From positions 124,001 to 188,000 of the forward strand of contig NZ_VOBQ01000014.1 in NCBI RefSeq assembly GCF_007833165.1: a stretch of 64,000 bases of DNA, in the 5' to 3' direction. The notes beneath the pieces are model-generated. The model saw nothing but the letters and a program-made list of their open reading frames with translations. It was not told the DNA's origin and made no database searches. Positions within the stretch are counted from its first letter, which is position 1. Each line of letters opens with the position of its first letter. Shown in pieces: positions 51,083 to 59,500 of the stretch. Both the position numbers and the translations under genes were made by a program. Source of the DNA: Caenimonas sedimenti. Its GTDB lineage: Bacteria > Pseudomonadota > Gammaproteobacteria > Burkholderiales > Burkholderiaceae_C.

Positions 51083-53326
51083 ATGGATGTAGCTGTGAAT
51101 GCCCGGCTGGGTTTGTTGACCTGCCTGGTTTGCTTGATGCTCCCCGTCGCCTGGGCCGGCGAAAGCCAATCGCTGCGCGCCCAGGGTGAGCAGCTGCGTT
51201 GGCAGGGCGATGTCGACGCGGCCGTTGTGCTGCTGCGCCAAGCCCGTGCGCGCGCAGTCTCGAACGTCGAAGCCGTGCAAGCCGGCACGTCGCTCGGCGC
51301 AGCCTTGCTGCAGGCCCGGCGGCTCGACGACGCCGAAGAAGCCTTGCTCGCTGCCTACCGTGCTGCCGCCGATGCGCCTGCGCGCGCAGCCGCCGCCCTG
51401 GAGCTGGGCAATCTTGCGCTGATGCGCAAGCAGCCTCAGCAAGCGCATACCTACTACTCGGAAGTTGCGACCAGCGGGGGCACCGGTCCGCTGGCGCTCG
51501 CCGCCCGGCTGAATCTCGCACGCTTGGCCCCCGTATCCGGCCGGGTGGAACTGCTCGTCGCCCTGCTGCCTGAAGTAGACAGGCTGCTGCCTGACCCGCC
51601 AGCCCGTGCGCATCTGCTGCTGCACGCCGGTCAAGTGGCGGCAGAGTCCGGCGCTGCCGCGCTGCCGCTGGCCCAGGTGGCCATGGAAAGGGCGCGCGCA
51701 CTTGCGCGGCCTGACCCGGCATCGCGGACGCACATCGCCGCGCTGGAAGGCTTGGCGCAAGTGCATGAAGCGCAGGGGCGATGGGACGACGCGCTGCGCC
51801 TGGGCGAAACCGCGCTGGACGCGGCGCGACCCGCACCGGTACGACCGCTGCAGGACTTGCTGCTGGCCATTGAGTGGCGGCAGGCCCGCGGCTGGCGGCA
51901 GCGCGGCCGTTCCGATCTGGCGCTGGCTGCCGCCATGCGCGCCGTGGACCACGCGCAGGCGATCCGCCCCGACATGCCGATCGAGCAGGTGGATGGACGC
52001 TCGACCTACCAGGCGGTGCTGCAACCGCTGTTCGAGCTTTTCGTCGACCTCCAGCTTGGCGCCATCGATGCCCTGCCGCCCGCGCGCCAGGCAGTCGCGC
52101 TGACTCGCGTGCGCGAGGCTGTCGAGGCGATGCGCCAGTCCGAGATGCAGGATTTCCTGGGCGATCGCTGCACCGTCGAAGAGGCCGATGCCGCCCGGCT
52201 CGAGCCGGGTGCGGTGGCGCTCTACCCAATTCTGCTGTCCGATCGCGTCGAGCTGCTGGTGCAGACACGGGACAGCCTGAGCCGCGTGACCCGGTCCGTC
52301 GCGCGCGAAGAGGTCATCGCCGCCGCGCGAGCCTTGGCGAGCGCATTGCGCTCCGGCCAGGACAACTACGTCGGACCGGCCAGGCGCCTGTACGACTGGC
52401 TGTTGCGACCGGTGGAAGGTGACCTGGTGGGGATGCACACGCTGGTGGTCGTGCCTGACGGGCCGCTGCGCCTGGTGCCGTTTGCCGCGCTGAACGATGG
52501 CGAGCGGCCGCTGCTGCAGCGCATCGCGCTCGGCACGGTCACGGGCATGAGCATGACGGACGCGGGCCGCCCGCGGACGGGCCGCCCCACCACGCTGCTC
52601 GCGGGCGTGGCCCTGCCGGGCCCCGTCGTCGAGAAGCTGGCGTTGAGCGATGTGCTGCGGTCCGCGCCGGTGGCCCGCAGCGTCGCCGGCCGCGCCCCTA
52701 TGCTCGCTTCGCGCACTTCGCGCTCGGCGGCGCGCGCACTGGGCGAGCGTGAGGCCGAGGCCATGCGGCGCGACCTCGCGTTGCCCGGCGTGCGTGACGA
52801 AGTGATCGCCATCGCGGCGCTGACGGGCGGCAAGGTGCTGCTGGATGGCGCGTTCACGGTCAACGCGTTCGAGCGCGAAGCGGAGGGCGGTGACTACCGG
52901 CTTGTGCACATCGCTTCGCACGGGGTGTTCGGCGGCAGCGCGGAAACCAGCTACATCCTCGCCTTCGATGACCTGCTGGGCATCAACCGCCTGCAAAGCG
53001 TGTTGCGCTCCGACAAGCTGCAGCAGTCCCCGATCGACCTGCTAACGCTCTCCGCCTGCGAGACGGCGGAGGGCAACGACCGGGCGCCGCTCGGCATCGC
53101 CGGCGCGGCGATGCGCGCGCGTGCGCGCAGCGTGCTCGGCACCTTGTGGCCGGTGGACGACGATGCCGCACGGCAGCTGATGGAAGGCTTCTATCGGGGC
53201 TTGGCGCACGGCGGGCAGAGCAAGGCGGTCGCCCTGCGTGACGCGCAGCTCGAGCTGCTGCGGCAGCCCGCCACCCGGCACCCCTACTTCTGGGCCCCGT
53301 TCAGCCTGATCGGCAACTGGAGATGA
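51083..53326 (+). CDS. Secreted TPR-CHAT (caspase-like) protein
   Basis: 747 residues. A signal peptide ends near AWA-GES (residue 26). Residues about 30-330 are Ala-rich helical repeats of TPR type (AEEALLAAYRAAADAPARAA). The CHAT domain occupies about 420-747, with the catalytic dyad His613 in VHIASHGVFGG and Cys659 in LTLSACETAEG. CHAT proteins are clan-CD peptidases related to caspases and separase. The signal peptide and the overlap with an exoprotein gene (ATGA when 53323 is used) suggest a periplasmic protease acting on, or together with, the two-partner secretion cargo, which is inference. Confidence 0.92.
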   Translation: MDVAVNARLGLLTCLVCLMLPVAWAGESQSLRAQGEQLRWQGDVDAAVVLLRQARARAVSNVEAVQAGTSLGAALLQARRLDDAEEALLAAYRAAADAPARAAAALELGNLALMRKQPQQAHTYYSEVATSGGTGPLALAARLNLARLAPVSGRVELLVALLPEVDRLLPDPPARAHLLLHAGQVAAESGAAALPLAQVAMERARALARPDPASRTHIAALEGLAQVHEAQGRWDDALRLGETALDAARPAPVRPLQDLLLAIEWRQARGWRQRGRSDLALAAAMRAVDHAQAIRPDMPIEQVDGRSTYQAVLQPLFELFVDLQLGAIDALPPARQAVALTRVREAVEAMRQSEMQDFLGDRCTVEEADAARLEPGAVALYPILLSDRVELLVQTRDSLSRVTRSVAREEVIAAARALASALRSGQDNYVGPARRLYDWLLRPVEGDLVGMHTLVVVPDGPLRLVPFAALNDGERPLLQRIALGTVTGMSMTDAGRPRTGRPTTLLAGVALPGPVVEKLALSDVLRSAPVARSVAGRAPMLASRTSRSAARALGEREAEAMRRDLALPGVRDEVIAIAALTGGKVLLDGAFTVNAFEREAEGGDYRLVHIASHGVFGGSAETSYILAFDDLLGINRLQSVLRSDKLQQSPIDLLTLSACETAEGNDRAPLGIAGAAMRARARSVLGTLWPVDDDAARQLMEGFYRGLAHGGQSKAVALRDAQLELLRQPATRHPYFWAPFSLIGNWR

Positions 53327-53331
53327 CCGCG

Positions 53332-56300
53332 ATGCGACCGCGACTGCTTCCACTTTCCCTGGCTGTCCTGGCCTTGCTCGGCCCCCTCGTGGCTGGTGCC
53401 CAGGTCCGCACCGACGGCAGCGTCGGAGCGGCGCGCAATCTGTCCGGGCCCACGTATGCGATCACTGAGGACCTAGGGCGCCGCGTCGGCACCAACCTCT
53501 TCCACAGCTTCGACACCTTCCGAATTGGCGGCGGAGAGACCGCGCTGTTCAGCACGGCGACGCCCGCGATCGCCAACGTTTTCGGGCGCGTGACGGGCGG
53601 CCAAGTGTCCACCATCGACGGCACGATCCGGCTGAAGGCTGCCGCCGGGGTTCCGGCGCTGTTCCTCATCAACCCGGCGGGCATCGTATTCGGGGCCGGT
53701 GCGGCGATCGACGTGCCCGGCGCCTTTTACGCGAGCACGGCGGATTCCATCCGCTTTCCCGACGGCGCTTTCAATGCCGACCCGGCGCGGGCCAGCACGT
53801 TCTCGTCGGCGCCGCCGGAGGCATTTGGCTTCCTGGGAGAGCGCCACGGTTCGGTCGAACTGCGTGGTGCGCAGTTGACAAACGGTGATGCGCCACTGTC
53901 CATTGTCGCCGGCGATGTGACTCTGCGCGACGCAGCCTCGGTACGCAACCGCGGCGGCAAGCTGAAGGCGGTGGCGGTGGGCCAACAGGCCGTGACAATT
54001 CCGCTCACCGGAGATCCCGGCCTGCTGCGTGGCAGGCTTCGGATCGAACCGGGCAGCTCCTTGCAGACCGAATCCCGCGCCGACATTGCGGGCGGCGCGA
54101 TCCGGGTGGCGGCCGGGCGCGTCGAGGCGGAGGGTGCGACCGAAGGCGCCGTAACCGGCATCCGCAGCACTGCGCAGGTGACGGGCACCGGCGGTGCAGT
54201 GTCGGTGCGCGCAGATGAAAGCCTGGTGCTGTCGCATGGCGCGGAGATCGGCAGCGCGGCCCATGGAAGTGGCGCGGCCGGCCGGGTGCAGGTGGCGGCC
54301 GGCTCGCTGCTGATGGATGCCGTCGATGGCGACGCTTCGGTGACTTCGATTCGGTCCCTCGCGACCGCCAGCGGGGCGAGCGGTGACGTCACCGTCCACA
54401 TCGCGGGCGACGCTCGCCTCAGGGGCGCTTTGATCGGCACCGAAGCCTCGGGCGAGGCGGGGTTCGCGGGGCCGGTCCGCTTGACCGCGAAGCATCTCTG
54501 GCTGGAGGACCGCGCCCGCATCCAGGCCTATGCCGATTCCGGAAGAGGCGGCGCGCTGGCCATCTCCGCCGAGAACCTGACCGTCGCGCGCAGCCGCATC
54601 GTGTCGTTTAGCGAGGTGCCCGTCGCAGTGGACGTCACCGTGCAGGACACCTTGCGCATCCAGGACGGCGCGAGTATTTCCACCTACTCGGGCGGGCCGC
54701 TGCGCGTGCAGGCGCGGCAGGTGCTGCTGGACAATGGCTCGCTGGAGAGCTACGCGATTGGTTCCGTGGATGCTGCGGGGCTGACCGTGACCGCCTCGGA
54801 GGCGGTGGAGCTGCTTAACGGCAGCACCATCGAGACAATCTTCTTGAGCGCGGGAAGCAGCGGCCCGCTGAAGTTGACGGCGGGCCGGCTGCTGGTAGAC
54901 GCCAGCGAAATCCGCAGCCGGGCGGAGACGTCGGCACGCGGCGGGGACGTCCTCGTTTCGGTGGCCGGCGGCGCGGAGTTGCGCAACAACGGCAGGCTGG
55001 CTACGGAGACGATCGGCTCCACCGGGAGCGGCCTGGATCACAACGCGGGAGGCAGCATCACGCTCCGGGCCAAGTCGCTGTCGCTGCGCGGCGGCCTGCT
55101 CGAAGGCATCAATGACTCCGTGCATGGCCGCGGCGGCGATGTGACGCTGGATGTTGAGGAGAAGCTTCTCGTGGCGGACGACGGCAGCGGTGCCTTCGCC
55201 GGCATCCGGGTCGTCCGTGAGGGAGACGGCCCGATGGCGCAGGGCGCTACCGCCGGGAGCGTGGTGATCCGGGCCGGCGAACTGGTCCTGGACGGCCAAC
55301 TCGACCAGCCTTCGGACGAGTACCCGTTGAACACCGGCATCTACACCTCGAGTTGGCGCGGCAGGGCAGGCAAGCTGGACATCGAGGCACGCGGCCCGGT
55401 GCTCCTGCGCAACGCCTTCGTGGTGTCCGAGGGCGTGTACGGCGGGAACAGCGGCGCGATCAGCCTGAAATCCGGGACGTCCGTGGTGCTGGAGGAAAGC
55501 GACATCAGCACCGCCAGCCGTGCGATCACCGAGACTCGTGTGAGCCGTGGCGGCGACATTAGTGTGGAAGCGCCGGAAATCCACCTGTCGGGCAAGGAAC
55601 GGGGGTCAAGCATCATCAGCGACGGGAGTGTCAGCAGCGGCTTGGGTGGCGGCGGCAGGATCAGGCTGCGCGCGTCGGGGCCGATCACCCTGCGAGGGGA
55701 TGCAATCATCGGGAGTTTCGTCAGGGAGCTCGGTCTCTTCGATGCGAACGATGGCGCGGCGGGAAACATCGGGGTCGACATTCAGGCGGGCAGCCTGCTC
55801 CTCGACGCGACTTCGGCCGACCACCGTGCATACATCACCAGCCGTACCACCGCGGGCACGAATGATCGTGCGCGCGACCTCGTGTTGCGGATCGGCGGCC
55901 CCATCGAGTTGCACCACGGAGCGTACATTTCAACGACGACCCTTGGCTTGGGAAACGCGGGTGATTTGTCGATCGATGCGGGCAGCCTTCTGATCGATAC
56001 GCACGGAAGCGGGCGCGGAGGCGTCCTGAGCGAATCGGTGCATGCCTTCTTCGACGGCTTCGTTGCGGGGAATGCCGGCAGCGTCGTCATCCGGCTGGCG
56101 GGTGATCTGGCAGTGCGCGGCGGCTCCCGGATCAGTTCCTCCGCCGTGCAGGGCGCGGCGGGCGCGGTTCAGGTGAATGCAGCCAATATCAGGTTGACGG
56201 GGGTTTACGACGGGCCGATGGAATGCGGCGAGTGCTTGTTCGGCAGCAGCAGCATTTCAGCGTCTGTCGTGGCGCTGCCCGACCCCCTGAACACGCCTGC

Positions 56301-57078
56301 GTCTGGCCAATCCGGCAACGTCTCGGTGACTGCGGCGCAGAGCATCGTGGTCGCGGACGGTGCTCTGATCAACATGCAAAACAGTGCCACGGTCAAGGAT
56401 CCGGCTCTCCCGTCACGCGGCACGTTGCGCCTGTCCGCTCCGCGCATCGAAGTGCGTGGCAACAATGCCTCCGTCAATGCGGCTTCCACCGGCAACGTCG
56501 CCGCGAGCGACATCCAGATCGAGGCCGGCAGCTTGGTCACTGTCCAGAACGGCCGCATCATCACCTCTGCCACCGGCAGCGCGGGCAACGGCGGCAGCAT
56601 CCGCATCACCGCGCCGGTGATGGCGCTGGAAACCGGCTTCGTTCAGGCCAACGCCACCGCGGCCGGCGCAGCCGGCGGCAACATCTTCATGGATGTGCGC
56701 GCGCTGCTGTCCAGCCATGAGAGTCTGCGCGTGGGGGGCGATACAGTGGCCGTGTTCGAGGCCAACCGCGTCGGCGGCAACGTCATCCAGGCCGCTGCGC
56801 CCACCGGCATCAGCGGCAGCATCGCCATCGCGGCGCCGCAGCTCGACTTGGTGGGCGCGCTGACGCCGATGGCGGGCGACACCCTGCCCGCCGAGCCGCT
56901 CGGCAAGAGCCCCTGCCGTCGCACCGGCGGCAGCGCGCTGGGGATCGCAGGACGCGGCGGCCTCGCACTGTCCGCGACCGATCCAGTGGGATCGCAACTG
57001 GGACAGGCGGTAAGCACTTCGGCCGGGGCATCGGTCGTGCGCCTCGCAGGACGCACTGGCTGCGCGGGATCGCGATGA
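53332..57078 (+). CDS. Two-partner secretion exoprotein (TpsA), filamentous haemagglutinin type, copy 2
   Basis: 1248 residues from the ATG at 53332, which has GGAG nine bases upstream; an ATG at 53323 overlaps the CHAT stop and is also possible. Signal peptide MRPRLLPLSLAVLALLGPLV. TPS domain with NLFHSFDTFRIGGGETALFS, VFGRVTGGQVSTIDGTIRLK, LFLINPAGIVFGAGAAIDVP. A long beta-helix of Gly/Ser/Ala-rich repeats follows, with a CGEC motif near residue 965, and a C-terminal cysteine pair like copy 1. The tpsB gene starts inside its end (ATGA), so the two form the classic partner pair. Confidence 0.92.
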   Translation: MRPRLLPLSLAVLALLGPLVAGAQVRTDGSVGAARNLSGPTYAITEDLGRRVGTNLFHSFDTFRIGGGETALFSTATPAIANVFGRVTGGQVSTIDGTIRLKAAAGVPALFLINPAGIVFGAGAAIDVPGAFYASTADSIRFPDGAFNADPARASTFSSAPPEAFGFLGERHGSVELRGAQLTNGDAPLSIVAGDVTLRDAASVRNRGGKLKAVAVGQQAVTIPLTGDPGLLRGRLRIEPGSSLQTESRADIAGGAIRVAAGRVEAEGATEGAVTGIRSTAQVTGTGGAVSVRADESLVLSHGAEIGSAAHGSGAAGRVQVAAGSLLMDAVDGDASVTSIRSLATASGASGDVTVHIAGDARLRGALIGTEASGEAGFAGPVRLTAKHLWLEDRARIQAYADSGRGGALAISAENLTVARSRIVSFSEVPVAVDVTVQDTLRIQDGASISTYSGGPLRVQARQVLLDNGSLESYAIGSVDAAGLTVTASEAVELLNGSTIETIFLSAGSSGPLKLTAGRLLVDASEIRSRAETSARGGDVLVSVAGGAELRNNGRLATETIGSTGSGLDHNAGGSITLRAKSLSLRGGLLEGINDSVHGRGGDVTLDVEEKLLVADDGSGAFAGIRVVREGDGPMAQGATAGSVVIRAGELVLDGQLDQPSDEYPLNTGIYTSSWRGRAGKLDIEARGPVLLRNAFVVSEGVYGGNSGAISLKSGTSVVLEESDISTASRAITETRVSRGGDISVEAPEIHLSGKERGSSIISDGSVSSGLGGGGRIRLRASGPITLRGDAIIGSFVRELGLFDANDGAAGNIGVDIQAGSLLLDATSADHRAYITSRTTAGTNDRARDLVLRIGGPIELHHGAYISTTTLGLGNAGDLSIDAGSLLIDTHGSGRGGVLSESVHAFFDGFVAGNAGSVVIRLAGDLAVRGGSRISSSAVQGAAGAVQVNAANIRLTGVYDGPMECGECLFGSSSISASVVALPDPLNTPASGQSGNVSVTAAQSIVVADGALINMQNSATVKDPALPSRGTLRLSAPRIEVRGNNASVNAASTGNVAASDIQIEAGSLVTVQNGRIITSATGSAGNGGSIRITAPVMALETGFVQANATAAGAAGGNIFMDVRALLSSHESLRVGGDTVAVFEANRVGGNVIQAAAPTGISGSIAIAAPQLDLVGALTPMAGDTLPAEPLGKSPCRRTGGSALGIAGRGGLALSATDPVGSQLGQAVSTSAGASVVRLAGRTGCAGSR

Positions 57079-58790
57079 CAAGCGTCTCCCGTCAGACCGA
57101 ACAGGCATTCCGGCTCACCTTGCTCGCGCTGGCATGCGTGTTTGGCTCGGCGGGCGTGGGCGCCCAACTCCGCGACAACCCTGCTGCACCCCCTGAGCTG
57201 GCCCGCCCGCCGTTCCTGCCGCGTGCAGCGCCCGACGTCCTGCAACTGCCGCCCATCGCCGCCCCGGAAGGTCGCCGCACCGGCCCGCGCGCCAGCGGCG
57301 AACTCCTGCATACGGTCGTGATCCGCGGCAACACGGCCATCCCGGCGGATGCGCTGCAGGAGGTCGCGCGCCCCTGGCTCGGCCACTCCGCCAACGCAGC
57401 CGACCTCGAAGCCCTGCGCGTGGCGCTCACCCGCCACTACGTCGACCGCGGCTTCGTGAATTCAGGCGCGTTGCTGGACCCGAACGGCGTGCAGGGCGGG
57501 GTGCTCGCCATCGACATCGTCGAAGGCAAGCTGTCCAGCCTGCGCTTCTCGGGGCTCGACGGGCTGGACGAACGCTATGTCGCCACGCGCCTGTGGCCCG
57601 ACGCGGATCAACCGCTGGATCTCAACGCGTTGCGCGAGCGCTACCAGCTGCTGCTCGACGATCCGCTGATCCAGCGGATGAACGCGCGCCTGCTGCCCGA
57701 CGCCGGACCCGGTTCCGCGGCGCTGGACGTGGAGGTGGAGCGTGCCCAGCCCTGGTCCTTCGCCGCACGCTACAACAATCATCGGCCCGCATCGATCGGC
57801 GAGCAGGCGCTGCTGGTGGAGGCCGGCCTGCGCAACCTGACCGGCCGCGGTGACGCCTTGCGCCTCAGCGCGCAGCCCGGCAGGGATGCGCGCGGATTCG
57901 CTCGCCTGGGCTTCGCCTGGACCGTGCCTGTGCTCTACCCTGGCACGCTGCTGACCCTGCAGTTCGACGACAGCGACTCGACGGTGGTCGAGGAGCCGTT
58001 GGCCGCGGCTGACGTGAAGAGCCGCCTGAGCGCGCGAGAAGTCACGCTCGGCCAACTTCTGTTCGAGAACCTGCGGCACCGGGCCGCGGCCGGCGTCACG
58101 TGGCAGGAGCGGCGCAGCCAGACCTGGCTCGGCGGCGAGCGCTTTCCTTTCGTGGCGGGAGTGCCCGACGATGGCCTGCGGACCAAGTCGGTGCGCGTCT
58201 GGCAGGAGTACACCTACCGCTCCGAATCGGAAGTGTTCGCTATGCGCTCGACCTTCGCCGCGACGCGCAACAATCTCGAGCCCTTGCCCGCGGGGACGCC
58301 GGCTGTGGCCGGCCCAAGTCGCGCCCGTTTCTGGCTGGGCCAGGCGCAGGTCGCGCGCCGCCTCGGCGACACCGGCCTTCAGGCGGTGGCCCGGGCGACG
58401 GTGCAGCACACGGCGGACCGGCTGGTGGCGCTCGATGGTTTGTCGATCGGCGGCGTGTCGACCGTCCGCGGCTGGCGCGAAAACCAGTTGATCCGCGATC
58501 GGGGGTTCATCCTCAACCTGGAGCTGGACATCCCAGTGCTGCGTTGGGGCGCGAGCGACACGAGCGTGCAGTTGCTGCCGTTCCTGGACTACGGCCGGGG
58601 CCGCAACCAGGGCCAGTCGCCCGACGCGATCGGCTCGGTGGGGCTGGCCCTGCGCTGGCGCTCGGGGCGCTGGGCGGCGGATGCCGCGTGGGGCTACCGC
58701 GTGCTTTCCACCATCAGCCGCGAGCGGACGGGCCGTTCGCTGCAGGATCACGGGCTCCATTTCCAGCTGAGCTATGTGACTGGCAGGTAA
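57075..58790 (+). CDS. ShlB/FhaC/HecB-family two-partner secretion transporter (TpsB)
   Basis: 571 residues, typical TpsB length. Signal peptide, then POTRA-type domains (LHTVVIRGNTAIPADALQEV and LSSLRFSGLDGLDERYVATR), then a 16-strand-type barrel with the VRGW (VRGY-like) loop motif in STVRGWRENQLIRDRG and a C-terminal aromatic-ended strand (FQLSYVTGR). An Omp85-superfamily outer-membrane pore that recognises the TPS domain and exports TpsA. The start overlaps the exoprotein stop by ATGA. It is the only TpsB here and may serve both exoproteins. Confidence 0.95.
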   Translation: MTSVSRQTEQAFRLTLLALACVFGSAGVGAQLRDNPAAPPELARPPFLPRAAPDVLQLPPIAAPEGRRTGPRASGELLHTVVIRGNTAIPADALQEVARPWLGHSANAADLEALRVALTRHYVDRGFVNSGALLDPNGVQGGVLAIDIVEGKLSSLRFSGLDGLDERYVATRLWPDADQPLDLNALRERYQLLLDDPLIQRMNARLLPDAGPGSAALDVEVERAQPWSFAARYNNHRPASIGEQALLVEAGLRNLTGRGDALRLSAQPGRDARGFARLGFAWTVPVLYPGTLLTLQFDDSDSTVVEEPLAAADVKSRLSAREVTLGQLLFENLRHRAAAGVTWQERRSQTWLGGERFPFVAGVPDDGLRTKSVRVWQEYTYRSESEVFAMRSTFAATRNNLEPLPAGTPAVAGPSRARFWLGQAQVARRLGDTGLQAVARATVQHTADRLVALDGLSIGGVSTVRGWRENQLIRDRGFILNLELDIPVLRWGASDTSVQLLPFLDYGRGRNQGQSPDAIGSVGLALRWRSGRWAADAAWGYRVLSTISRERTGRSLQDHGLHFQLSYVTGR

Positions 58791-58843
58791 ATCAGAGCGT
58801 CAATCGTGGCAGTCCGGACGAGCTTTTGTTAATAATTGTTCCC

Positions 58844-59500
58844 ATGATCAAGTCATCCAAGCGACTCCTCCTTCTCTGCCTGCTGTCCTGGGCGGCCGCC
58901 AGCGTGCCGCCGGCCTTGGCGCAAGCCACTTCGCCCGTGACGCCGCTCATGCTGCAGCAATGGCGACTGGGGCAGGAACTGGGGCGCTACGGACTGGCGC
59001 AGAACGATCCGTATGTCCTGCTCGCTGCGGCAAGGCTGCAGCGCCAGTCGGGGATGCAGCCCTCACGCGCGCGAGTGGAGGCGGATCAGAAGGACGTGGT
59101 GGCGCAGACCGATGCGGCCGGCCTGCTGGCGCAGGCGAAGACTCTCGCCAAGGACCAGCCCGAGCTGCTGGCCCTGATCGAGGAATCGATGGTCGTGCGA
59201 CGGCGCCGGGGCACGGTGATCGGCCCCCAGGTGCAGCCGCTCCTGATGGGCGCGCGCGACACCAAGCCGATCCTGCTGTCGTACAAACCCGGTCAGAAGG
59301 CTTTCTTCGGCGTTTCCAGCGACCGCATGCAGGACATCGATTTCACGGTTCAGGGCGCCAGGGAAGAACGCCTGTGCGAGCCCGCCGTGGCGGGCGGCGA
59401 AAAATTCTGCGAATGGGTGTCCGGCACGCCCGCGGACGTGAAGGTCGTCGTCACGAACCGGAGCGCGCAGGCCGTCATGCTGACCTTCTTCCATGACTGA
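58844..59500 (+). CDS. Small secreted protein of unknown function
   Basis: 218 residues. Signal peptide MIKSSKRLLLLCLLSWAAAS ends near PPALA-QAT. The mature part has a helical stretch (WRLGQELGRYGLAQNDPYVL) and a C-terminal beta-like region with two cysteines (RLCEPAV and KFCEWV). No family recognised. It follows tpsB by 53 bases and overlaps the patatin-like gene by eight, so it belongs to the same locus. It could be an accessory factor of the CHAT/exoprotein system. Confidence 0.8.
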   Translation: MIKSSKRLLLLCLLSWAAASVPPALAQATSPVTPLMLQQWRLGQELGRYGLAQNDPYVLLAAARLQRQSGMQPSRARVEADQKDVVAQTDAAGLLAQAKTLAKDQPELLALIEESMVVRRRRGTVIGPQVQPLLMGARDTKPILLSYKPGQKAFFGVSSDRMQDIDFTVQGAREERLCEPAVAGGEKFCEWVSGTPADVKVVVTNRSAQAVMLTFFHD

